From contig JADLHA010000019.1 in NCBI GenBank assembly GCA_020848995.1, forward strand, positions 1 to 64,000: a stretch of 64,000 bases of DNA. Direction: 5' to 3'. The stretch's first letter is position 1. Every line of letters starts with the position of its first letter. Shown one piece after another: positions 10,230-20,323 of the stretch. This stretch comes from Saprospiraceae bacterium. GTDB taxonomy: Bacteria > Bacteroidota > Bacteroidia > Chitinophagales > Saprospiraceae. Made by a program: the position numbers and the translations under genes. The notes under the pieces are model-generated. The model saw only the letters and a list, made by a program, of their open reading frames with translations, did not search any database and was not told where the DNA came from.

Positions 10230-11483
10230 TTGTTTTCAATGAAGCATCGGTCCCTTCTCCTTCTGCTCGTTTTCCTGAGCGCCCTAGCCGGGTGGTTTAT
10301 GGGCTACGTCAAACTGCCGTATATCGATACGAGCAAAGACTTTCTGCTCGGTTTCGTTGCCTGCATGTCGGCATTTTGCTGGTTCCAATTCCTGCGCTGG
10401 CTGTGGAACAAGCGGTCTGCTACTGTGAACTCCCCGTCGGTTGGTCCGGCAGCGCATCCCTTTGGAGCGAAGGGACTGCGTCTGTTTTTCATTTTGTCCT
10501 TTGTCCTGCTGGCCATGGCTGCTGCGGGATTGTATATCGGTCGCACGCTGCAAGCGGAGTTGAAGGCGGCGAGGGGGGAGCTTGCATCATTAAAACAGAG
10601 CGCCAGCGTCGACGAGCAAAAAAACAAATTGGGCGTGTTGGTGGAGCTGATCCGCGCACTGGATGCTGCAACCGCGCTGCAGGCTGGAAGCACCGGAGCT
10701 ACAGATTTGGAAAACCGCATCGTCGAAATGGGTGCATCCCTTTCTGTTCAGCGCGAATGGGATCCGGAAAGCAGGTCTTACCAGGAGCTCAGTGCAACCA
10801 GAGGCATGTTGCTGCTCGCACTGGTCAACACGGCGATGGATTCCAATTCTCTGAGCAAGATCCTCCGGCGCGTAAGCTTTTCCAGTGCTGATTTGCGCAA
10901 CGCGGACCTGCGCGGAAAGGATCTGCGCGGGATCGACCTGAGTTATGCCAATCTGAAAAACGCCCAACTGGAGGGCCTACGCCTCGACCATGCGGGATTG
11001 CGCGGCGCCAGTCTGGAGGGGGCCAATTTAGAGCGCGCATCGTTGGTCGGGACCAATCTGATCTCGGCGACGCTGAGCTGGGCGAAGATCAGCGGGGCCA
11101 ATCTGCATTCGGCCAGACTCGACAGCGCCGACCTGTCAAATGCCATTCTGGATAAAGCATCGCTCAATTATGCAACCCTCATTCAAACGACCCTGCACAA
11201 TGCCCTCCTGGCAGGTGCCGACCTGAGCAACTGTTTTCTGTGGGGAACGCAATTCTCAAATGTCAACTTATCCGGAGCCAAGCTAACGGGCGTTACCATT
11301 AGCGGAGCGCAGCTGGCAGATGCGAACATGCAGGATGCCATCGTCCCGGAAAACTGGGCAGATCTGCTGCGCGAAGAAGCCAATTTCGGGCTTGACGAAC
11401 ATTTTAAAAAATACCGCGTCGTACCGGACAGCCTGAGCATCCGGGATTCCCTGATTTTCAGGCTTGCTCCGGAATTTAGATGA
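10230..11483 (+). CDS. Membrane-anchored pentapeptide-repeat protein
   Basis: Two N-terminal hydrophobic segments, then A(D/N)LxxA repeats (ADLRNADLRGKDLRGIDLSYANL...). Confidence 0.9.
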   Translation: MFSMKHRSLLLLLVFLSALAGWFMGYVKLPYIDTSKDFLLGFVACMSAFCWFQFLRWLWNKRSATVNSPSVGPAAHPFGAKGLRLFFILSFVLLAMAAAGLYIGRTLQAELKAARGELASLKQSASVDEQKNKLGVLVELIRALDAATALQAGSTGATDLENRIVEMGASLSVQREWDPESRSYQELSATRGMLLLALVNTAMDSNSLSKILRRVSFSSADLRNADLRGKDLRGIDLSYANLKNAQLEGLRLDHAGLRGASLEGANLERASLVGTNLISATLSWAKISGANLHSARLDSADLSNAILDKASLNYATLIQTTLHNALLAGADLSNCFLWGTQFSNVNLSGAKLTGVTISGAQLADANMQDAIVPENWADLLREEANFGLDEHFKKYRVVPDSLSIRDSLIFRLAPEFR

Positions 11484-11537
11484 GCAAGCGCCGGGGTTGC
11501 TTTCGAGGAATTCCTTCGTTTTGTTTTTCCAAAAAGT

Positions 11538-12518
11538 TCACAGACTGGCCAATAGTGCGTTGAGTTTCTTCGAAAATTTCACCACCACTTCGTCGCTTGG
11601 GCGGTAGGGATCCAGACCGATTTGCAGGGTTTCCATGTAATAGCTCTGCAGGTCGTTGAGGTAAGCTGTGAGCAGGGCAGGAGTGCACATGGGACTATTT
11701 TTCAGACGGTACCTTTTCTTCAGGTCCAGGCCCAGCATTTGTCCGATTTCGTTGTTGATGATGTCCACGTAATTGTCCAGAGGGTTATTAATCGTATCCG
11801 CAAGTTGGCGTCCGGTAAACCGCCCGGTGGTGAGTTCCGGCATGTAGAGCCGCTCGTGCAGATCTCCAACCAGGTCTGCGAGGTCTTCTGAAAAAAACGA
11901 AGTGATGATCGCCTGGGCCGTTACGTGGTTGAAGGTATTGATAAAGCCTTTTTCCGAGCTGTCGCGCACCGTGAAGAAGGCCAGCGTGGGCGTATTGATG
12001 TTGCGGAAAGAAGATTCTGCCAGGTCGTAAAACGCCACGTCTTTTGAGCCGAAGATATCGGCCCGTCTGCGACTCAGCAACGATACGACCTCGAGTTCCT
12101 TTCGCTTGCGCACGGCGTAAGGATTGTTGAAGACAAACAAGGCTTTCGAAATCCAATCCGTATCCTGCACCCTGGTCAGGTCGCCCTGGTTGGTGCCCGA
12201 TGCCAGCCGGCGGACGATGGGAATACCCCGGTCTTCGTAGCGCAGGGTAACGGCGGAAGGTCCTTGAAAACGACGGTCCTGCAATGTCGGGTCGGCTTCG
12301 TAGTGCAGCGACACCCTTTCTTTGAAGTGGTCGAGATCCCGGAAACGCGTTGTGATCAGGGGCCTCACCCGGACGCCACCCCGGAAACCCTCCTGTGCAG
12401 CATGGTGCGGCGGCGATAGATGTTCCGTGACACCGGAAGGTGTACACGCGGCGATGGCGATTAAGACCACTGCTCGCTTTAACGCGTTTTCTAAACGGGA
12501 ATACCTCTTATCGCTCAT
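11538..12518 (-). CDS. Hypothetical lipoprotein
   Basis: ORF with LIAIAAC lipobox after MSDKRYSR start. Confidence 0.6.
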   Translation of the reverse strand: MSDKRYSRLENALKRAVVLIAIAACTPSGVTEHLSPPHHAAQEGFRGGVRVRPLITTRFRDLDHFKERVSLHYEADPTLQDRRFQGPSAVTLRYEDRGIPIVRRLASGTNQGDLTRVQDTDWISKALFVFNNPYAVRKRKELEVVSLLSRRRADIFGSKDVAFYDLAESSFRNINTPTLAFFTVRDSSEKGFINTFNHVTAQAIITSFFSEDLADLVGDLHERLYMPELTTGRFTGRQLADTINNPLDNYVDIINNEIGQMLGLDLKKRYRLKNSPMCTPALLTAYLNDLQSYYMETLQIGLDPYRPSDEVVVKFSKKLNALLASL

Positions 12519-13327
12519 GCAGGAAGGGGCTGTTGCAAATATATTCAAATTGCCCCTGGAGGATCGAATCGGCAAGGCCGTGACCCTGTCTGCAGGGCTG
12601 CACTTCATCCGCTCCACAGGAAGGCGAACCCATGTAGCGAAATTCCAGCATTGGCGATTGGACAGGAGGAGTCCCTCTATTGTTCCATGGTGTTAGTGCC
12701 TCTCACGACCCTGAAGGGGTCAACCCTTTGTTGATTGTGGTTCTGGTTGGTGCCGAACTCCCTGACCTCGCCGCGCAGGATCGTTACCAGCGGCTGCGTG
12801 GCAATACATACAGTACGCCTCCCAAATTTTTCTTCCGCCAAATAGCCGTTGGTTTTTGCAATCAACCTGCCGTCCGGGGGAACTCCTTCGTCTGGTTTTA
12901 GCGTTATACTGATTCCCCTTTTGTTCCCCGGCACCCGTAAATCTTCCCCGCTTCCGGAACGCCTGTTCCTCAGAAACTTTTGCACTTCTCACCGGCCGAA
13001 ACCGGACGATTTCAGCTAATTTTACCTGATAATCCAGCCGTGTATGTCCTATTACGCAGACCTGATCCAATTGGATTTTAACAATGCCCTTATGAAAACC
13101 AGCATTCTATTGCAGGTAAGTTCCTCTGGGTTAAAATTCAACTTCGCACCGAATGTGCTCCAGGCTTTAAAAATTTGCCCTGCACCCAGAGCTTGCCCTC
13201 CCATTCTAAATCCGCAAAAAACCTAAACCCTCTCCTATGTCAACACACCCCAAACAAGACCATCTCCCCCGATCAACGGTCCCCACAGGCTCTCTTGAGC
13301 ATAACGCCAGCAAGATCAATAATGGCT

Positions 13328-13402
13328 ACTCAGTAGCGCCTATCACCCCCAGACCGGATGCAATACCCGCTTTGGGATGGCGGGAATAGGTAGGTTAAAC
13401 AC
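13328..13402 (+). repeat. Structured attC-like element A at left edge of island 1
   Basis: ACTCAGTAGCGCCTATCACCC...CCCGCTTTGGGATGGCGGGAATAGGTAGGTTAAACAC; same layout as element at 24019-24092. Confidence 0.6.
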
Positions 13403-13417
13403 GACAACAAAACATAA

Positions 13418-14299
13418 ATGGAAATACCAAAATTTGACGAAACCTTTATTCCTATTCTGGAAGTTCTTTAAGACGGTCGAGTGTTTAAGCCAAGAGAACT
13501 TATAGAAGAAATAAAGACACGATTCTATTCCGGCTTGACCGAGGAACAACTTAAACAAGAAACCAAGTCGGGTGATCTGCTTATAGACAATAGAATTGCT
13601 TGGGGCAAATCATATTTAAAAAAAGGTGGCTATATCGCTTTTCCTCAGCGTGGACTTGTTCAAATTAAAGACAAAGGAAAAAATCACACAGCGACTCTTA
13701 CTGTACGCGATTTAGAAAATGAAAGCTCACTTTTTGACTTTTACAAGCAAGAGAAAAACTCCGTCAACGTTGAAAATAATTATTTACCTCAGATTTCATC
13801 GCCCCTAGACCTTATAGATCAAGGATTTAATAGAATTGAACGCCTGATTAAAAATGAACTTCTACAAAAGCTAAAAAACGTAGATCCATATTTTTTTGAA
13901 AAAGTTGTTCTTAGACTATTAAAGAAAATGGGATATAGAGAGTTCATAAAAACCTCTAAATCAAATGACGGAGAAATTGACGGAATAATTAATGAAGATA
14001 AACTCGGTCTTGACAAAATTTACATACAGGCGAAACGGTTTAATGAAGGAAAAGTTAGAGAAAAAGACATTTGGAATTTCATTGGCGCAATGAGTGGTGA
14101 TACAAATAAAGGTGTATTTGTAACTACATCAGAATTTGATGAAAAAGCACTCGAAAAGACACGATCAGCACATCATAAAATCATCTGTATCGACGGACAA
14201 AAACTTGTAACCCTGATGCATGAATGTAATGTCGGAGTTCAAATGAAGACACCTTACGAAATCAAACAAATAGATGAAGACTTTTTTGATGAACAATAA
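13418..14299 (+). pseudogene. mrr: Mrr-family restriction endonuclease interrupted by in-frame TAA
   Basis: MEIPKFDETFIPILEVL*DGRVFKPRELIEEIKTRF then Mrr catalytic region EIDGIINEDKLGLDKIYIQAKRF; TAA at 13469-13471. Confidence 0.75.
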
Positions 14300-14592
14300 T
14301 GAAAAACGAATTGCCAATATGGCTTTTGCCTCATGCGGGATGCCCCTTCGCAAGTTCAGGGCAACTCATGCAAACTTGGAACTTTTTGTCCCTCCTTTCG
14401 GGATGCGGCGCAGGGTCAAAGTTTCCCCGCCTTAGCGGGACAGGCTATGCAAAATTATAACTTAGTGATCCTATCAAACTCAGAGCAGGTTGGCCGTTTT
14501 GCCCCACGGCAAGCTCAGGGCATGCGATAAGCCTGAAAAGAAAGGGAAATTGAAAACCCCAAAGTTTCGGGAAACTTAAATAATATGTCCGT

Positions 14593-14622
14593 TATTTAAC
14601 TTTTATGACCATAAGGTTAAAT
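14593..14622. promoter_or_regulatory. Dyad operator candidate upstream of fic 1
   Basis: TATTTAAC-TT-TTATG-AC-CATAA-GTTAAATA nested inverted repeats; TAACTTTG at 14636-14643; start at 14651. Confidence 0.5.
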
Positions 14623-14650
14623 AGAGGGATTTATAATTAACTTTGCTCCT

Positions 14651-15790
14651 GTGCTTAAAATTCATGATTTCAATGCCGGTTCATTTATAAAACAGCTTGA
14701 TTACAAGGTGTTTATGCCTAAAATGATCAACGGCACTTGGTCATGGCACGACCGCGAGCTTACCCGTTTGGTTGAAAAGTCGGCCATTGCCATAGGTCAG
14801 TTGGATGCCTACTCCCTCCAAATACCCAACGTCGACCACTTCATACGCATGTATGTTGTCAAAGAAGCTACCGTTTCCAGTCGCATCGAGGGTACGCAAA
14901 CCAATATGGAGGAAGCCCTGCTAAAGGAAACCGATATACAACCGGAGCGGAGAAACGATTGGGTGGAGGTGAACAATTATATGCAGTCCCTAAATGAGTC
15001 AATTGGGTGCCTCGGAAAGTTGCCTCTGAGTTCTCGCATGTTAAAAGAAGCCCACAAAACCCTGCTTCAGGGTGTAAGGGGCGAACACAAATTGCCGGGC
15101 GAGTTTCGCAGAAGCCAAAATTGGATAGGTGGCTCATCTTTGCTAAGTGCAGTTTTTATTCCACCGTTATGGGAAGATTTGAATACCCTGATGGGCGACC
15201 TGGAAAACTTTCTTCACAACGAGGACACAGGACTTACGAATCTGTTAAAAATTGCCATTGCCCACTATCAGTTCGAAACCATCCACCCTTTCCTTGATGG
15301 GAATGGGCGTATTGGCAGGCTTATGATCACGCTCTATCTGGTAGAAAAAGGCATCATTCAAAAACCTGTTCTTTACCTTTCTGATTTCTTTGAAAAAAAC
15401 AAATTAACTTATTACGATAACCTTAGCCGCGTGAGAACAAAACACGATTTGCTGAACTGGGTAAATTTTTTTCTGATCGGAATTATTGAAACCTGCGAAA
15501 GCTCCAGCCAAACTTTGAAAGACATTATAGAACTTCTAAATGACTGCGAGGTAAAACGCATTTATACTCTGGGTAAAAAACTTAAAACTGCAAAAATCTT
15601 GTTAGACTATTTGTTTCGGCAGCCGGTTGTAGATGCGGAAATGGTTTCCACCCAAACGAAAATCTCCTTGGTTTCTACTTACAAATTGATAAATGACTTT
15701 ATAAGACTGAACATTCTAAAAGAAATTACCGGTGCAAAACGCAACAGACTTTTTATATTCGATGAATATTTTTCACTTTTCAAAAGATAA
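14651..15790 (+). CDS. Fic family protein (class II, N-terminal inhibitory motif, C-terminal wHTH-like)
   Basis: HPFLDGNGRIGR Fic motif; SSRIEG inhibitory motif; GTG start. Confidence 0.9.
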   Translation: MLKIHDFNAGSFIKQLDYKVFMPKMINGTWSWHDRELTRLVEKSAIAIGQLDAYSLQIPNVDHFIRMYVVKEATVSSRIEGTQTNMEEALLKETDIQPERRNDWVEVNNYMQSLNESIGCLGKLPLSSRMLKEAHKTLLQGVRGEHKLPGEFRRSQNWIGGSSLLSAVFIPPLWEDLNTLMGDLENFLHNEDTGLTNLLKIAIAHYQFETIHPFLDGNGRIGRLMITLYLVEKGIIQKPVLYLSDFFEKNKLTYYDNLSRVRTKHDLLNWVNFFLIGIIETCESSSQTLKDIIELLNDCEVKRIYTLGKKLKTAKILLDYLFRQPVVDAEMVSTQTKISLVSTYKLINDFIRLNILKEITGAKRNRLFIFDEYFSLFKR

Positions 15791-15793
15791 AAC

Positions 15794-16293
15794 ATGGACC
15801 ACGAAAATACTTCGGCACAAGTAAGTAAAGCTTGGGCTTCCTGTAATCAGCTAAGAGATATTGGCGTTGGTTAAGCAGACTGTTTGTAGCAACTCATCTA
15901 TTTGCTGTTTTTTAAAATAGCTGCTGAATTCAACATCCTCCCCTACAACAGAAAACTACCATTTCCAACAGAACACAATTGATTAAGTTTGACTTTAAAA
16001 CGCATCGATGAACAGCAACAACATTATTCCAAACAGCTGACTGTGTGTTCAAGACAAATAGTCGTTTTGGGTCAAATCCTTGTTCAAAGTCAGAACAAGC
16101 TTAAAAGCCGGACATACTTCTCAAAACCAATGACATGATTGCTAAAGAGCTAAGGGCAACTCTTGGAGCAGATATCAAAGGAATTCTTTACGAAAGACTT
16201 TTGGAGAAAAACGCAGAAGACACCAAAAGCGGAGCAGGTCAATACTTCACACCAAGAGCCTTGATTCGTGCTATGGTCGAGTGTGAGCCTTAA
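15794..16293 (+). pseudogene. hsdM: Decayed type I R-M methyltransferase subunit (N-terminal part)
   Basis: Frame 1: MDHENTSAQVSKAWASCNQLRDIGVG*ADCL*QLIYLLFFKIAAEF..PYNRKLPFP...LGQILVQSQNKLK; other frame: KPDILLKTNDMIAKELRATLGADIKGILYERLLEKNAEDTKSGAGQYFTPRALIRAMVE; stops plus frameshift. Confidence 0.85.
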
Positions 16294-16313
16294 ACGTTAG
16301 CAGCAAATGGGTA

Positions 16314-17078
16314 ATGACAGAACACTACGACATAAAATGGCTGACCGACCAGGTTGAACGTGGCGCCTCTTTGAAGTTTCTTTACTTTTGGGGACACATG
16401 AACAAACATAAACAGGAGATAGGCAATTTTTGCCTAAGCCAATGGTTCGAAAGCCCATTTACGGTTGACTGTGTAACCTACAAGACCGCAGAACATTGGA
16501 TGATGGCCCAAAAAGCCCTTTTGTTCAATGACATATCTACTTATGTAAAAATCATCGCAGCTGACAGGCCCGGAGAAGTAAAAGAACTCGGCAGACAGGT
16601 AATCGGCTTTGACGATCAGACCTGGAACAGCAAACGTTGTGAAATCGTAAAAACCGGTAACACTCACAAGTTCAACCAACATGCCAAACTCGCCGACTAT
16701 CTATTAAAAACCGGTGACAGAATTTTAGTTGAAGCCAGCCCGGTAGACATAACCTGGGAAATCGGGCTCCTTCAGGATAGCAAAGACATTGACAATATTT
16801 ATGCATGGCGAGGACTTAATTTGCTCGGTTTTATTTTAATGGAGGTTCGAGATTTTTTAAAACAATTCAGACATTTCAAACCACTTGACCATTCCGTCCA
16901 GGCACCCTGGAAAAAATTTCCAAACCTAGCTAAAGAAGACCTGTTCTGGAAAATGGGGCAAGGCGAAGATTACTTAAGGCAATTCGATAACTACTACAAC
17001 GCGTTGACCAACCGAGATAAGACAATTTTCCATTTGACAAATCCTGCTCCTTGCGACTGGTCGGACACCAACACTTGA
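16314..17078 (+). CDS. NADAR family protein
   Basis: LSQWFESPFTVDCVTYKTAEHWMMAQKALLF and NTHKFNQHAKLADYLLKTGDRILVEASPVDITWEIGL. Confidence 0.9.
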   Translation: MTEHYDIKWLTDQVERGASLKFLYFWGHMNKHKQEIGNFCLSQWFESPFTVDCVTYKTAEHWMMAQKALLFNDISTYVKIIAADRPGEVKELGRQVIGFDDQTWNSKRCEIVKTGNTHKFNQHAKLADYLLKTGDRILVEASPVDITWEIGLLQDSKDIDNIYAWRGLNLLGFILMEVRDFLKQFRHFKPLDHSVQAPWKKFPNLAKEDLFWKMGQGEDYLRQFDNYYNALTNRDKTIFHLTNPAPCDWSDTNT

Positions 17079-17113
17079 ACCAACAGATGTCAACAGTACC
17101 TTAAATAGCGAAC

Positions 17114-17683
17114 ATGAAAAATTTAATAAGCCAAAATCTCAACGGAAAGAAAATCCTGTTTCTGTTTATACTTACAAATATGGTTTATGCCATTATGCTC
17201 ACCACAACGATCCCGAAAGTCATGAATTATGCTGATGGAATGAAGTTGCTGGATATGTTGCCGGCAGGGTACAGCCCAGACTACGTAAATTCGCTTTTGG
17301 CCGCTTTGGGTCCGGAAGGCAGGAACGCCTATTTACTTCAACAACTTCCTTTAGACTTCATTTACCCCGCCTTATTCGGAATCACCTATTGTTTACTTTT
17401 TGCCTATGTATTCAATAAATTTAACACACCACCTGGTATGTTATTTTATGTCTGTATCGTTCCGTTATTCACAGGTTTGTTTGACTACCTGGAAAATATC
17501 GGAATCATCACCATCCTCATAAGTTACCCCAACAACTCAAACACCTTTTCACAATTGACCGGGGTGTTCTCAATTCTAAAAAGCTCATTGACAACCATTT
17601 ATTTTATCATTTTCCTCATCACTTTATTGACCCTTTTGACAAAATATATATCAGCCAAAATCAAGAAGACAACGAACAGTTAA
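17114..17683 (+). CDS. Hypothetical membrane protein (4 TM-like)
   Basis: Several hydrophobic segments; AT-rich like neighbouring genes. Confidence 0.65.
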   Translation: MKNLISQNLNGKKILFLFILTNMVYAIMLTTTIPKVMNYADGMKLLDMLPAGYSPDYVNSLLAALGPEGRNAYLLQQLPLDFIYPALFGITYCLLFAYVFNKFNTPPGMLFYVCIVPLFTGLFDYLENIGIITILISYPNNSNTFSQLTGVFSILKSSLTTIYFIIFLITLLTLLTKYISAKIKKTTNS

Positions 17684-18148
17684 CGCGTTTATTGCTACAG
17701 GTGTAGCGATGGCGCCGCAACAGCACCGGTGGGGCAAACTTGGAGCCTTGTATCCTACCTAACGGGATACCCTGCATTTGAGCGCTTTGCCCCGGGCATG
17801 GTCCGCTAACGCTCAACACAAGCGCACGGCAAAGAAGCTTTCCGGAGATCGCGGGGGGCTTTTACAGCACTTCTGACCCGGCCACCGGGTTTCCGGGAAC
17901 AAAGGAAATATGGTCAACAAAATTCGCTTAGATTGCGCCGTCCCGTAGAACCTGCTTACCCTTATTCACCCTTACCGGTTCATACCCTTTTTAAAACCCA
18001 CACAGCATATCATCCGTTACGCCATACGCACGTCCCCTTTGCCCTTTGTAAAAACCATTGTGGCCTTCCCATCACAATAACCCCTTACTTTTTTGAATGT
18101 AAACTCCCTCAACATTCAATATCTTTACACACAATGCGCTGACTTACC

Positions 18149-18526
18149 ATGAAAATATCAAAATTCCTTTTGGGTCCTGAACTTTGCTGGTTAGTTTTGT
18201 ATCTATCCGCGATCGCAGTTGCGAAGTCCAACGTCAAACCCAACTACTCCTTCGACAAAGTCATTGAAAACTCCTGGCTCTACCTTCCGGTCATTGGCCT
18301 GCTGTTCTTTGCCTTATACTGGATTCCCGGCGTAGAAAAAAAATGGTTTCTGATCAGGATTTGGCTCTCAGGCCTCATCCTGGGTCATCTGGTTTTGGAA
18401 AAACTGGCCTCTGCTTATAGCGAACAGGGTCCCGGCATTGGGACGGCCTACCTCCTCGGTATTGGAATGCAGGTGCTTGCCCTCATAGTTGGCAGCATCG
18501 CCGTTGCGCTGTTTGGTCACAGTTAA
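18149..18526 (+). CDS. Small hypothetical membrane protein
   Basis: ORF with four hydrophobic segments. Confidence 0.6.
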   Translation: MKISKFLLGPELCWLVLYLSAIAVAKSNVKPNYSFDKVIENSWLYLPVIGLLFFALYWIPGVEKKWFLIRIWLSGLILGHLVLEKLASAYSEQGPGIGTAYLLGIGMQVLALIVGSIAVALFGHS

Positions 18527-18786
18527 GGACACTTCGATGATCGCGTTATGGTGTTGATTCCAGCCCTTATAGACTTCATGAAAACTTTGTCAGGCGGTCT
18601 CTGGAATGTCATTCGGCCGTGCAACCGCGTTTTCCAGATTCTCCAGTATGCTTTATTGGGATTATCCCACTTTAACCCGACCAGCCTTTACGCCGTTTTG
18701 CACCAAACATTTACCCGCACGCTTCATAGGAGCGTTCCGCCTCCTCTCCGCAAACTTTCGACTCCTTCAATTACAAGCCAAGTCGC

Positions 18787-20313
18787 ATGAACCCAAACGC
18801 TCGCAGGCCAGCTTTTTTCCAGAATGCATACAACGGCTTCCGGCCCCTCGTCCGCCAATATCTTTCCCTCCCGTCCGCGCTGAACCATTTCCAGTACTTC
18901 ATCCTCACCTCCATGCTCAATTTTCCCTTCTTTTCCTGCAACTCGCAAAAATTTCACATAGAACCCCGGTTTGATTCCGCAATGCCCTTCAAAAAGGGTA
19001 TTGCCGCCGTAAAACAAGATCCGCTCTGGGGATTTATCGATACCGCCGGCAATTGGGTTTTTACGCCAAAATTTAAAAACGTTCAACTCAGCCCCAATGA
19101 CCAATATCTCGTTTCAGAAGCTGGCGATGAAAGCCTTCAACTCATAACCCGCGATGCCAGTCAAAACTGGATACTGACTCCCTACGCACCTGAACAACCG
19201 GAATATCTTACTTCCAAGGGAACCCGGCTGATTGCCAAAATCCATAACCAGTATGCCCTGACCGATGACCACAACAAACCGCTGACGGAAGCTCTTTACG
19301 ACACCATAACTTACCTTGGAAAGGACCTTTTCATTGGCAACAGGAACTACAAATCGGAATTACTCAACTCCAATGGCAAAATCATTTCCGCCGCGTATAC
19401 AGAGATCCTTCCAACCATACTCTTTGATCGCATTCCCTGCATAGAAGATCACCAATTCGGCCTCCTGTCCGTTGACGGTAGCGAAATCATCAAACCTTGC
19501 ATGACCCAGCTCGAAATAGCGGGACATTGCGTCGCCTGCTCAAAAGGAGGCAAAATGAAATTGCATACTGACCGATTGGAACTGCTGTCCGATTTTGAAT
19601 TTGACCGGGTCACGCACTTCGAAAATGGCAACTGGATTGCAAGAAATAGCGGTACTGGCGAATCCAAACTGTTCTCCCCCTCCGGTAAAGTACTCTCAGA
19701 CCAGCTTTCCTTTGGCTATGGCGACATCTTGTTTGGCATGATAGCCGCCGGCAACCAAAATGGCCTTTGGGGCTACGTCAACGGCGATGGGAAAGAAGTG
19801 ATCCCCTTTCAATTCAAATACGCTGAAAGCTTTATGCCCAATGGAAAAGCCGTAATCTGGAAAGAAGGGCAGGGAAGAACGGATTATTTTTTGATCGATA
19901 CCTCCGGAAAAGAAATTTCGTCTCCCCCGTTTGATAAAATTGAATGGCATCCCGATGGCGTGTACACCCTGGAGTACAACAATCAAAATCAGTTGCTGGA
20001 TGAAAATTTCAGCATCGTCACGAAGCTATCCAAGGATCCGGTAGAGTACCTTGGCGATGGCGTGTACATCAAATACAAAGCCAGCCGCTCAACCAAGGTG
20101 CAGACGCCCAATTTCTACACCGGGGCTAAGTTCAAAATTTACCGGTCATGGGATGTTGAACCCGTATCCTTTCATACTCTGGATGGACAATTGCTGTTAA
20201 ACGCCGGAGACGTTGATGAATCTGAGCCAATGCCATCCGTAAGTGAAGGCTTTGTCATGGCCAAAAAAGCAAAAAAATGGGGCTTCATTAAAACGGGCCG
20301 GAAAATGGACTAA
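18787..20313 (+). CDS. WG-repeat-containing protein
   Basis: Repeats such as LWGFIDTAGNWVFTPKF, LWGYVNGDGKEVIPFQF; start uncertain. Confidence 0.85.
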   Translation: MNPNARRPAFFQNAYNGFRPLVRQYLSLPSALNHFQYFILTSMLNFPFFSCNSQKFHIEPRFDSAMPFKKGIAAVKQDPLWGFIDTAGNWVFTPKFKNVQLSPNDQYLVSEAGDESLQLITRDASQNWILTPYAPEQPEYLTSKGTRLIAKIHNQYALTDDHNKPLTEALYDTITYLGKDLFIGNRNYKSELLNSNGKIISAAYTEILPTILFDRIPCIEDHQFGLLSVDGSEIIKPCMTQLEIAGHCVACSKGGKMKLHTDRLELLSDFEFDRVTHFENGNWIARNSGTGESKLFSPSGKVLSDQLSFGYGDILFGMIAAGNQNGLWGYVNGDGKEVIPFQFKYAESFMPNGKAVIWKEGQGRTDYFLIDTSGKEISSPPFDKIEWHPDGVYTLEYNNQNQLLDENFSIVTKLSKDPVEYLGDGVYIKYKASRSTKVQTPNFYTGAKFKIYRSWDVEPVSFHTLDGQLLLNAGDVDESEPMPSVSEGFVMAKKAKKWGFIKTGRKMD

Positions 20314-20323
20314 TTTAGCACCG

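Noticed and set aside
12677-12985. 102-aa minus-strand ORF between lipoprotein and island 1
   Set aside because: No recognisable motif, no clear promoter; could be a relic but not supportable
13237-13389. Short ORF MSTHPKQDHLPRSTVPTGSLEHNASKINNGYS... running into element A
   Set aside because: Could be a gene start truncated by the island edge, but no family similarity recognised
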